NCBI GenBank assembly: GCA_947303755.1
Contig: CAMYZF010000029.1
Location: forward strand, 1-13,367
Length of the DNA: 13,367 nt
DNA from: an uncultured Erysipelotrichaceae bacterium
GTDB lineage: Bacteria; Bacillota_I; Bacilli_A; RFN20; CAG-826
Direction: 5' to 3'
In this document: piece by piece, positions 5,297 through 12,446 of the stretch
How the letters are laid out: the number at the start of each line of letters is the position of its first letter
How positions within the stretch are numbered: position 1 is the stretch's first letter
Program-made: the position numbers and the translations under genes
Notes under the pieces: model-generated
Databases searched by the model: none
Told to the model about the DNA's origin: nothing
What the model saw: the letters and a program-made list of their open reading frames with translations, nothing else

Positions 5297-7360
5297 ATGA
5301 AGTTGGTTATCGTTGAGTCACCGAATAAATGCCACACCATCTCCCGATACTTAGGCCAAGGCTATGAAGTCATGGCTACAGTCGGGCATGTGCGCGATCT
5401 TTCCACTAGTGGAAAGGGTGGTTTTGGTGTCGACATAAATAACGGATTTAAACCTAACTATATCGTTGTAAATAACAAGAGAAAAGTAGTGTCAGAACTA
5501 AAAGATGCCGCTCGTAAAGCGAGCGACATATATCTTGCTACCGACCCTGATCGCGAGGGAGAAGCTATCGCCTGGCACTTGACTCAAATTTTAAACTTGC
5601 CAGTTGAAAGTACGAAGCGTCTTGAGTTCCACGAAATTACCCGTGTGTCTATTGAAGACGCGATGAAACACCCGCGTACGATTGATATGAATTTGGTTAA
5701 CTCCCAAGAAACTCGTCGTATCATTGACCGCATTATTGGTTTCAAGCTTTCAAACATTATTCAAAAAACAATCAAATCACGTTCGGCGGGACGTGTTCAA
5801 TCTGCGACATTAAAGCTCATCACTGAACACGATGAAGAAATCAAAAATTTCGTTCCAACTCCATACTGGACTTTGTCATTAGATCTAACAGTGAATAAAC
5901 GTAAAATCACTGCAAAATTCGAACATTATGGTTCAATTAAGAGTTTAGATGATGAAGAAAATGTCAAAGAAATTCTTTCTAAACTTAGCGATGTCGCACG
6001 CGTTATTTCAATAAAGAAAAGCGTGAGAAGTGTTGAATCTAAACCAGCTTTTACAACTTCGACATTACAACAAGAAGCTTATAACACCTATCATTTCTCA
6101 ACCGCGAAAACTTCTAAACTCGCTCAACAGCTATATGAAGGTGTTCTAATAAACGGAGAACACACTGGTTTAATTACCTATATTCGTACTGATTCGACAT
6201 ATTTATCCGATACTTTCGTTAATCGTGCTGAAGCATTCATAAAAGAAAAATTTGGTAACGAATATTGCGGAAAGCGTAAAATTGCAAAAGTTGCCGGTGC
6301 GCAAAATGCTCATGAAGCAATTAGGCCTACCTCAAACCACATGACCCCGGAATCAATTCGTGGTTATCTAAATCCTGATTTATTTAAACTTTATAAACTT
6401 ATTTATGAAAGAGCAGTTGGTTCTTTAATGGCTCCAAAGAAAGAAGCGGTTCAAACTGTTATATTTGATTGTGGTGGAGTTACTTTTAAAGTTGAAGGAA
6501 GTTCAACCATCTTTGATGGTTATACTAAATTATATTCCGCTGAAAAGAGCGAAGAATCTTACCTTCCTAACTTCAATGAAGGCGACACCTTTAAGGTTAG
6601 CAAAGTAAACAGTGAACAAAAGATGAACGAACCACCAGCTGCATATACTGAAGCCCGTATCGTTAAGCTTATGGAAGAAAAGAAGATTGGTCGTCCATCA
6701 ACTTATGCCTCAACAATTTCTACTTTATTAAAAAGAAAATATGTTGAATCCGTAAAAGGATCAATCATCTCAACAGAGACTGGTCAAAGAACAGTTGTAG
6801 TCTTAAACAAATACTTCCCACATTTTGTTGATATTAAATATACGGCGAGAATGGAAGAAGATTTAGATAAAATCCAGGAAGGTCAAAGTTCACGGTTAGA
6901 TACACTTGATGATTTCTATGAAAAATTCACCAAGGAAGTCGATTCTGCATACAAAGTTATGTATAGCGATAAAGATGAAGAAGTCGGTAGAGTTTGTCCA
7001 AAATGTGGCGCGCCACTAGTCTTAAAGAAATCAAGATATGGCAAATTTGTTGGCTGTTCCAATTTCCCAAAATGCGATTATCGTGAGAAAGAAGAATTGG
7101 AATTAACGGGGGAAATGTGTCCAAAATGTGGTAAACCCCTTGTCTATAGACTAAATAAAAAACATAAAAAATTTATTGCCTGTTCAGGTTATCCTAAATG
7201 TGACTATATTGTTAAAGAAGAAACTCCTCAACATAATCACACCGGATTAAAGTGTCCTGAATGTGGTGGTGAACTTGTCGAAAGACATCGCGGAAAGAAA
7301 ACATTCTTAGGGTGCTCTAATTATCCAAAGTGTCATCACATGGAACCAATTAAAAAATAA
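5297..7360 (+). CDS. topA: DNA topoisomerase I (type IA)
   Basis: TopA relaxes negative supercoils by transient single-strand breaks. The 687-residue protein begins with the Toprim domain (VIVESPNK with Glu7, then ATDPDREGE at 81-89 with metal-binding Asp83, Asp85 and Glu87). SRSAGRVQSATLKL lies near 161-174, and the active-site tyrosine is Tyr295 in ITYIRTDS. KKIGRPSTYASTIS is the conserved late-core motif. The C-terminus holds three four-cysteine zinc ribbons, starting CPKCGAP, CPKCGKP and CPECGGE, the usual Firmicutes pattern. The ATG at 5297 is chosen because an in-frame TTG at 5288 lies in the promoter just after the -10 box, and homologs begin near MKLVIVESP. It is flanked by dprA and trmFO as in B. 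subtilis. Confidence 0.97.
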   Translation: MKLVIVESPNKCHTISRYLGQGYEVMATVGHVRDLSTSGKGGFGVDINNGFKPNYIVVNNKRKVVSELKDAARKASDIYLATDPDREGEAIAWHLTQILNLPVESTKRLEFHEITRVSIEDAMKHPRTIDMNLVNSQETRRIIDRIIGFKLSNIIQKTIKSRSAGRVQSATLKLITEHDEEIKNFVPTPYWTLSLDLTVNKRKITAKFEHYGSIKSLDDEENVKEILSKLSDVARVISIKKSVRSVESKPAFTTSTLQQEAYNTYHFSTAKTSKLAQQLYEGVLINGEHTGLITYIRTDSTYLSDTFVNRAEAFIKEKFGNEYCGKRKIAKVAGAQNAHEAIRPTSNHMTPESIRGYLNPDLFKLYKLIYERAVGSLMAPKKEAVQTVIFDCGGVTFKVEGSSTIFDGYTKLYSAEKSEESYLPNFNEGDTFKVSKVNSEQKMNEPPAAYTEARIVKLMEEKKIGRPSTYASTISTLLKRKYVESVKGSIISTETGQRTVVVLNKYFPHFVDIKYTARMEEDLDKIQEGQSSRLDTLDDFYEKFTKEVDSAYKVMYSDKDEEVGRVCPKCGAPLVLKKSRYGKFVGCSNFPKCDYREKEELELTGEMCPKCGKPLVYRLNKKHKKFIACSGYPKCDYIVKEETPQHNHTGLKCPECGGELVERHRGKKTFLGCSNYPKCHHMEPIKK

Positions 7361-7367
7361 ACAAATG

Positions 7368-7390
7368 AGTAAGCAAATGCTTACTTTTTT
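7368..7390 (+). terminator. Intrinsic terminator of topA, overlapping the trmFO promoter
   Basis: AGTAAGC (7368-7374) pairs with GCTTACT (7379-7385) around an AAAT loop, and six T follow the stem (7385-7390). The T run ends 2 bases before the -10 box of trmFO. Confidence 0.85.
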
Positions 7391-7398
7391 GTTATACT
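7390..7398 (+). promoter_or_regulatory. Extended -10 promoter of trmFO-xerC
   Basis: TGtTATACT is an extended -10 element with TATACT (7393-7398) matching 5 of 6. The expected -35 position falls in the topA terminator stem (TAAGCA, 7370-7375) and matches poorly. The trmFO ATG lies 10 bases after the -10, so the predicted leader is about 3 nt and has no ribosome binding site. Confidence 0.65.
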
Positions 7399-7407
7399 AT
7401 CACTGAT

Positions 7408-8688
7408 ATGAAAAAGGTGAATGTAATCGGAGCAGGTTTAGCAGGCGTTGAAGCTTGTTATTTTTTGCTCAAAAAAGGTTATGAGGTTCACCTTTATGAA
7501 AAACGTCCGAAAGTTATGACTCCCGCTCATGAGACTGGGCTATTTGGAGAACTAGTTTGTTCTAATTCTTTGAAATCAAATCGTCTTGATAATGCGTGCG
7601 GATTGCTTAAAGAAGAGATGCGTCATATGGATTCTTTAACAATGAAAGTTGCCTCTTTAACATCTGTTCCAAGTGGTAATGCTTTGAGTGTTGATCGAAC
7701 TGAGTTTGCAACTAAAATAACTGCAATACTTAAAGATTTTCCTAATTTAGTTATTCATGAAGAAGATGTTTCTTTTCCTAAAAATGAGCCTACTATTATC
7801 GCTACAGGCCCGCTTACAAGCGACGCTTTGTCTAAATGGTTAGCAGATAAAATTGGAAAGCAATCTTTGTTTTTCTTCGATGCCAGTGCACCTATTGTTA
7901 AAAAGGATTCAATCAATATGAGTGTTGCTTATAAGAAAGCCCGTTACGATCAAGGTGACGATAGTTATATCAATTGTCCTTTCTCAGTTGAGCAATACGA
8001 TAAATTTTATGAAGAGCTTATAAATGCGGAAGTTGCTAAGGTTCATGAATTTGATAAAGCCTATTTTGAAGGCTGTATGCCAATTGAGGTTATGGCGAAA
8101 CGTGGAAAAGATACACTTCGTTATGGCCCGATGAAACCAAAAGGCCTCCAAGTAGAAGGACGAGAAAAGTTCCACGCTGTTATTCAACTTAGACAAGATA
8201 ATGCTTATGGCGATTTATACAATATCGTTGGTTTTCAAACTAACTTAACTTATCCAGAACAAAAAAGAGTTTTTAGAATGATCCCTGGTTTAGAAAATGC
8301 TGAATTTGTTCGCTATGGTTTGATGCATCGAAATACATACATTTGTTCTCCTTTAGCATTAAATGAAAATATGTCTTTAAAAAATGAGAAAAACATCTTT
8401 GTTGCCGGTCAATTAACTGGTGTGGAAGGCTATGTTGAATCCGCAGCGATGGGCATTCTTGCAGCGATATATTTAGATGCTTTTCTTAATAATAAGAACT
8501 TACCTAATCTTCCAATCGAGACTATGCTCGGATCATTACATAATTATATCGTTCACGGAGATCCAAAATCTTTCTCCCCAATGAATGCGAATTATGGCAT
8601 TCTTTATGGAGCAAACAAACATAATCACGAAGAATGTGCTAATAAATCTTTAAAATTAATAGATGAATGGATGAAATATGCAAATTAA
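7408..8688 (+). CDS. trmFO: Folate-dependent tRNA (uracil-5)-methyltransferase TrmFO
   Basis: TrmFO makes 5-methyluridine at position 54 of tRNA, using methylenetetrahydrofolate and reduced FAD. It is the Gram-positive counterpart of the SAM-dependent TrmA. The 426-residue protein has the N-terminal dinucleotide-binding motif VIGAGLAGVEA (Gly8, Gly10, Gly13), then ETGLFGELVCSNSLKSNRL with Cys51, and EGCMPIEVMAKRGKDTLRYG with Cys223. These two cysteines match the positions implicated in catalysis in B. subtilis TrmFO (Cys53 and Cys226). Further motifs are GLQVEGREKFHAVIQLRQ and VAGQLTGVEGYVESAAMG. The ATG at 7408 has no ribosome binding site and is probably read from a leaderless transcript. 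Its end overlaps xerC by 11 nt. Confidence 0.97.
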   Translation: MKKVNVIGAGLAGVEACYFLLKKGYEVHLYEKRPKVMTPAHETGLFGELVCSNSLKSNRLDNACGLLKEEMRHMDSLTMKVASLTSVPSGNALSVDRTEFATKITAILKDFPNLVIHEEDVSFPKNEPTIIATGPLTSDALSKWLADKIGKQSLFFFDASAPIVKKDSINMSVAYKKARYDQGDDSYINCPFSVEQYDKFYEELINAEVAKVHEFDKAYFEGCMPIEVMAKRGKDTLRYGPMKPKGLQVEGREKFHAVIQLRQDNAYGDLYNIVGFQTNLTYPEQKRVFRMIPGLENAEFVRYGLMHRNTYICSPLALNENMSLKNEKNIFVAGQLTGVEGYVESAAMGILAAIYLDAFLNNKNLPNLPIETMLGSLHNYIVHGDPKSFSPMNANYGILYGANKHNHEECANKSLKLIDEWMKYAN

Positions 8689-9589
8689 GGAAATTGATGA
8701 ATTCAAAAATTATTTAAAATATTCACTCAATTATTCAGACATGACAATTGCTGCTTATGAAAGTGATATCGAAAGTTTTTACATTTTCATTTTTGCAGAA
8801 GGCATTGATATTGATGACGTTGATTTACCCATTATTAGGAATTATTTATCAGTCCAATTAGCGAACAATATATCTAAAAGAACTTTGTCTCGTAGATTAT
8901 CTTGTTTCAGACATTTCTATTCTTTCTTAGTAGACAAAGGATATGTACACGAAAACCCATTCGTTTTTGTTCATTCTCCTAAGAAAGATATTCGCTATCC
9001 AAAAGCCTTATATTTAGAACAAATTGAAACTTTGTTTCAAAGAAATAGAGAAAGAAGCGATCACTTGATACTTAGAGACCAAGTTATTTTGGAACTTCTT
9101 TATGCATCTGGAATCCGTGCTTCTGAATTTGTAAATGTCAAGATTCAAGACATCGATTTTAGAACTCGTTCCATTCGTATTTTAGGTAAAGGAAACAAAG
9201 AAAGAATTGTTCCGTTTTCTAAATCTGCATCATTAACAATGAAAGAATATTTAAGCGATTGTCGCCCACTTTTACTCGCGAAAAATAAGAAACAATACAA
9301 TGTGGAATATTTTGTATTAAATGACCAAGGCAAAAAACTTACCACTAGGGGCCTTGAATATATTCTTAAAAATATTGAAAAGTTAACTGGCTGCGCTTAC
9401 GACCTCCATCCACATCTTTTAAGACATACGTTCGCTACTCACTTGCTAGAAGGTGGAGCGGATCTTCGTGTCATCCAAGAATTGCTTGGCCATGAATCTT
9501 TAAATACAACTCAGGTGTACACTCACGTTACAGAAGAATCGATGAAAGCCCAGTTCGTCGCCTCTCATCCAAGAGCGAAAAAGAAATAA
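8678..9589 (+). CDS. xerC: Tyrosine recombinase XerC
   Basis: Xer recombinases resolve chromosome dimers at the dif site, usually as a XerC-XerD pair. The 303-residue protein has the N-terminal SAM-like DNA-binding domain (about 1-95) and a complete catalytic set: Arg147 (ASGIRASE), Lys171 (LGKGNKER), His246 and Arg249 (HPHLLRH), His272 (LLGHES) and nucleophile Tyr281 (VYTHV). Sequence alone does not separate XerC from XerD safely. The XerC (CodV) assignment rests on its place after trmFO, as in B. subtilis. The ATG at 8678 lies inside trmFO, with only a weak GGATGA upstream, so translation is probably coupled. No dif-like site was recognised nearby. Confidence 0.93.
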   Translation: MQIKEIDEFKNYLKYSLNYSDMTIAAYESDIESFYIFIFAEGIDIDDVDLPIIRNYLSVQLANNISKRTLSRRLSCFRHFYSFLVDKGYVHENPFVFVHSPKKDIRYPKALYLEQIETLFQRNRERSDHLILRDQVILELLYASGIRASEFVNVKIQDIDFRTRSIRILGKGNKERIVPFSKSASLTMKEYLSDCRPLLLAKNKKQYNVEYFVLNDQGKKLTTRGLEYILKNIEKLTGCAYDLHPHLLRHTFATHLLEGGADLRVIQELLGHESLNTTQVYTHVTEESMKAQFVASHPRAKKK

Positions 9590-9618
9590 ATTTAATTTAT
9601 TTATATCTATTTTTGTTC

Positions 9619-9624
9619 TACAAT
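9619..9624 (+). promoter_or_regulatory. Possible -10 box for the S41-like gene
   Basis: TACAAT matches 5 of 6, but the -35 position at 17-base spacing (TTTATT, 9596-9601) is poor. The leader would be about 24 nt. No convincing terminator lies between xerC and this gene, so read-through from trmFO-xerC is equally possible. The only upstream hairpin candidate is AT-only (AAATAAAT/ATTTATTT). Confidence 0.3.
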
Positions 9625-9654
9625 TAAAATAACGCTAAGAAAAGAATACTTTTT

Positions 9655-12186
9655 ATGAACAAAAAGATTTTATTGCTTGGAAGTGTCGGCTTTCTTTCCA
9701 TCTCTCTAGTTGGTGCCGTTTTTGTCGCGAATAATAACGAAATTGTTTTTACCAAAGCTAACGAACCATATTCTTGTGAACTTCCTTCTGGATACCACGA
9801 GATTTCTGATGTTGTTCAATATTTAATTGATTCTGGTTCATCGGACGAAATCGCTAATCCTTATACATTTAGAGCGACAGTAACTAGAAAATGCGAAAAT
9901 GATCTTTTTGTTCAAAGAGTTAATCAAGTTACTGGATATTTAGATGCAATTAAAGTTACCGGTAGTTTTTCTGGTGATATTGATGAAGGTAATGTCATTG
10001 ACATTAGTGGTGGCTTTTTATCATACGATGCTGAACAACCAAAGGTTCGTATTTCTGATTCGAATCAATGCCAAGTTGCCTATGCGGTAAATCCAACTGG
10101 CTATGGTCCAAAATATTACCACTCACATTCAGAATTTCTTAATGCAGAAGATTATTATTGCATCGAAACTAGATATTCTCGTTTGATGAATTTCTCCTAT
10201 ATGGAACCAATCTCGTATGATCAAGCCACGATTGCTGAAACCGATTATATTTGCTTCACTTTGCAAGATTTCTATACTTATCAAAAAATTGATGTGCTTC
10301 TATCGGACACAGTTAACTATGGTGAAGCGGTTGATACATTCCAAAACGCCATCTCAAATCAACGTGCGATTTCACTTAATTGTTATTTAACTAATTTCCA
10401 TGGATCCGATCTTTTTCTATCAACTAAACCATCCGACATCGCCCTAGGCGATAACTATATTGATACCAACGTTGTTTCTCAAGGTTATAGCTCAACAATT
10501 TATTGGAATTACAATTATAGCGGAGCCGCTTTATCAACTTATGAATTGGTTGGAAAAGGCGACGTTCGTTATGTCAATTTCTATGAATTCTTCACAGATG
10601 CGATGATTGATGCTTATGGTAGCGGAATAGCAGCGTATGTTGAAATGGCTAAGAGCATGTATGAAGGTTCACTCGAAGATTATCTATATTATTGCCCTTA
10701 TATAAGAGATACATATGATGTTGATCAAGCTTTCATCACCAATCCTAATGCCGACACGATCACCGTTATAGATAACGCTGAGTTCTACGATTATTTCACC
10801 ACTTCTTATAGTGAAGATGAAACCGAATATGCTCGTTACTTAGTTACTGGTGCAGAACCAGACTTCTGTAAATTTAATTACCACGATTCAAAAGTCCACG
10901 AATCTGGACACAATGTAACTTACGACTTAGGTCACTATGGTCTCGATATTGTCAAAGACAAAAACGACGATATGTTTATTCCTGCGAGCATCGCGATTGA
11001 TATTATTTCAATCAATGCTGGTTGGCCAATGGCGTTCAACGGAAAAGACTTCTATAGCATTTACGCTATGTTTGGTGGTGAAGATAATAACTTAATTAGC
11101 CAATATTATTATGATTCTCCATATTGTGCTACAAGCACAAGAAGTGCAGAGATGGCGGATTTTGCTTACAAAGAACTAGCCTTTGCTATTGAAACTTTTT
11201 ATGGTTTATCTAGCGATAGAATTCCTCCATATGCTGGCTTTGATGCTTTGGTTAACGCCCTTGGCTACAAAGAAGATTTACAGTCAACTGATACCGATAC
11301 ATTTGAAAAAGCTTTAGCTAATTTCGGTGCAACTTGGATTTGCGATGGACACGCTTATTACTATGGGCCATCTCCTTATGGAGCAGCAGACTTTGAGCGT
11401 TATTGGAAAGTTGGTAATGATTTCTCAAACGGAAGAAATCCTCGCGTCAGCAAACTAGATGCTGATTTTGCAGAATTTGAGTCATCAAGAAATAGTGCTG
11501 GCAAACAAATTGGTCTTGAAATATGTGATAACACTGCGATTATTCGCTTCGATAAGTTTGTCAAATATCGCAATGGCTCATCTGCTGATTATGATGTTGA
11601 TTCTGCCTCTTATAGTACCCTTCATGAAATCGGCACTGATTTACTATATCGTAAAGCTTTCAATGAAATTGAACTTCATCCAGAAATTGAACAAGTTGTT
11701 ATAGATTTGACTAACAACGGCGGTGGAGAAATTGATGTCATTCCATTCTTAATGGCCTACGTTTATTCCGATCCATACATCATTAACAAAAACAATTTAA
11801 CTGGAGAAATTATTGAACCTCACTATTACGTTGATATTAACTATGATGGTGTCGTAGATGAGCATGATACTTATCAAGGTAAATATGACTTCTATCTATT
11901 AACCTCAAACGCTTCGTTCTCTTGTGGTACGATGCTCCCAACCGTTATTAAAGATAGTGGCTCTATGGAAATCATTGGAGAAACTAGTGGCGGTGGTGAA
12001 TGCATGGTTGGAATGCTCTCAGCTGCTGGTGGAGCGCTCTTTAGAAACTCCAGTGTTTATCACTCAGGAACATATGATGGTGAGTTCCACGGAAACGATT
12101 CTGGAATAGTCCCAAATAGAGCCTTCCCAAGAGAACATTTCTTCGATACGGAATACCTTGTAAGATTCTTAAACGGAACTCTCTAA
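9655..12186 (+). CDS. Large secreted S41-family serine peptidase-like protein
   Basis: The 843-residue product starts with a signal peptide (MNKK, hydrophobic residues 5-26, possible signal peptidase I cleavage after FTKA at 35) and has no lipobox cysteine, so it is probably exported. Residues about 65-145 look like a small beta-barrel, perhaps OB-like (TFRATVTRK, LFVQRV, GNVIDISG). Residues 146-600 are not recognised, apart from DGHAYYY with His565, which resembles the conserved DGH of tricorn/IRBP-type S41 enzymes. The C-terminal domain (about 615-843) has the S41 marks VVIDLTNNGGGE at 681-692, SNASFSCGT with likely nucleophile Ser756, and IGETSGGGE at 774-782. A calcium-loop-like DINYDGVVDEHD lies at 727-738. 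Thirteen cysteines are spread along the chain. No PDZ domain was recognised. Its substrate is unknown. It lies between xerC and rpsB, where Bacillus-type genomes have clpQ-clpY-codY, and its codon use looks like that of its neighbours. S41 membership is fairly sure; activity is not shown. Confidence 0.8.
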   Translation: MNKKILLLGSVGFLSISLVGAVFVANNNEIVFTKANEPYSCELPSGYHEISDVVQYLIDSGSSDEIANPYTFRATVTRKCENDLFVQRVNQVTGYLDAIKVTGSFSGDIDEGNVIDISGGFLSYDAEQPKVRISDSNQCQVAYAVNPTGYGPKYYHSHSEFLNAEDYYCIETRYSRLMNFSYMEPISYDQATIAETDYICFTLQDFYTYQKIDVLLSDTVNYGEAVDTFQNAISNQRAISLNCYLTNFHGSDLFLSTKPSDIALGDNYIDTNVVSQGYSSTIYWNYNYSGAALSTYELVGKGDVRYVNFYEFFTDAMIDAYGSGIAAYVEMAKSMYEGSLEDYLYYCPYIRDTYDVDQAFITNPNADTITVIDNAEFYDYFTTSYSEDETEYARYLVTGAEPDFCKFNYHDSKVHESGHNVTYDLGHYGLDIVKDKNDDMFIPASIAIDIISINAGWPMAFNGKDFYSIYAMFGGEDNNLISQYYYDSPYCATSTRSAEMADFAYKELAFAIETFYGLSSDRIPPYAGFDALVNALGYKEDLQSTDTDTFEKALANFGATWICDGHAYYYGPSPYGAADFERYWKVGNDFSNGRNPRVSKLDADFAEFESSRNSAGKQIGLEICDNTAIIRFDKFVKYRNGSSADYDVDSASYSTLHEIGTDLLYRKAFNEIELHPEIEQVVIDLTNNGGGEIDVIPFLMAYVYSDPYIINKNNLTGEIIEPHYYVDINYDGVVDEHDTYQGKYDFYLLTSNASFSCGTMLPTVIKDSGSMEIIGETSGGGECMVGMLSAAGGALFRNSSVYHSGTYDGEFHGNDSGIVPNRAFPREHFFDTEYLVRFLNGTL

Positions 12187-12192
12187 TATAAG

Positions 12193-12218
12193 AAAGGACC
12201 TCGAGTCCTTTTCTTTTT
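12193..12218 (+). terminator. Intrinsic terminator of the S41-like gene
   Basis: AAAGGAC (12193-12199) pairs with GTCCTTT (12205-12211) around CTCGA, followed by TCTTTTT. The stem begins 7 nt after the stop codon. Confidence 0.85.
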
Positions 12219-12269
12219 ATTTAGGAAGATAATGAAGATTTGTGGGTTATTTTAATCCCACTAACCTTT

Positions 12270-12287
12270 AAATAGTAAAAACTATTT
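12270..12287 (+). repeat. Inverted repeat overlapping the rpsB -35 region
   Basis: AAATAGT (12270-12276) and ACTATTT (12281-12287) form a perfect 7-bp dyad around AAAA. No T run follows it, so it does not look like a terminator. It overlaps the first two bases of the candidate -35 box TTGTCT, so it could be an operator. A second dyad, GTGGG (12242-12246) with CCCAC (12257-12261), lies just upstream. Confidence 0.5.
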
Positions 12288-12317
12288 GTCTAGTCGATAG
12301 AAGAGTGCTATTATAAT
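12286..12317 (+). promoter_or_regulatory. Promoter of rpsB
   Basis: TTGTCT (12286-12291, 4 of 6) is 17 bases from TATTAT (12309-12314, 5 of 6). An overlapping perfect TATAAT (12312-12317) would need 20-base spacing. Transcription would begin near 12321-12324, giving a leader of about 122-125 nt. Confidence 0.65.
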
Positions 12318-12329
12318 CACACTCTTTTT
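12301..12329 (+). terminator. Terminator-like hairpin whose loop contains the rpsB -10 box
   Basis: AAGAGTG (12301-12307) pairs perfectly with CACTCTT (12320-12326) around a 12-nt loop, and five T follow (12325-12329). The loop holds the -10 box of rpsB. Only transcripts from upstream could form the hairpin, so it may block read-through from the S41-like gene without affecting rpsB initiation. The large loop makes it weaker than the other terminators here. Confidence 0.5.
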
Positions 12330-12349
12330 ATTTAAAAGAGATTACGCAC

Positions 12350-12416
12350 AATGCGGATTCAACGTCCTAGTCCCATGACCAAGGGGTCGAACGTGGGGGA
12401 TGTTGTTCGAAGCATT
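12350..12416 (+). promoter_or_regulatory. Structured rpsB mRNA leader, possible ribosomal-protein autoregulatory element
   Basis: Nested pairings are visible. AATGC (12350-12354) pairs with GCATT (12412-12416). CAACGTCC (12360-12367) pairs with GGATGTTG (12398-12405), 8 bp with one G-U. CCCATG (12372-12377) pairs with CGTGGG (12392-12397), 6 bp with one G-U. Inside, ACC (12378-12380) can pair with GGT (12385-12387). The region is also G+C-richer than its surroundings. Leaders that let S2 repress its own mRNA are known in other bacteria. Whether this belongs to a described family could not be tested. Confidence 0.6.
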
Positions 12417-12446
12417 GGAGGCTAAAAACAAATGGAGGTTCATTAA
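12417..12446 (+). other. Candidate 4-codon leader frame (MEVH) coupled to rpsB, with two tandem GGAGG sites
   Basis: A first GGAGG (12417-12421) precedes ATG GAG GTT CAT TAA (12432-12446) by 10 nt. The TAA shares its last base with the rpsB ATG (TAATG). The second GGAGG (12434-12438) lies inside this mini-frame, 7 nt before the rpsB ATG, and is the likely main rpsB ribosome binding site. Translation of the mini-frame is unproven. Confidence 0.35.

Noticed and set aside
9590..9654. Terminator between xerC and the S41-like gene
   Set aside because: Only an A/T-only dyad is present, without a G+C stem, so termination cannot be claimed.
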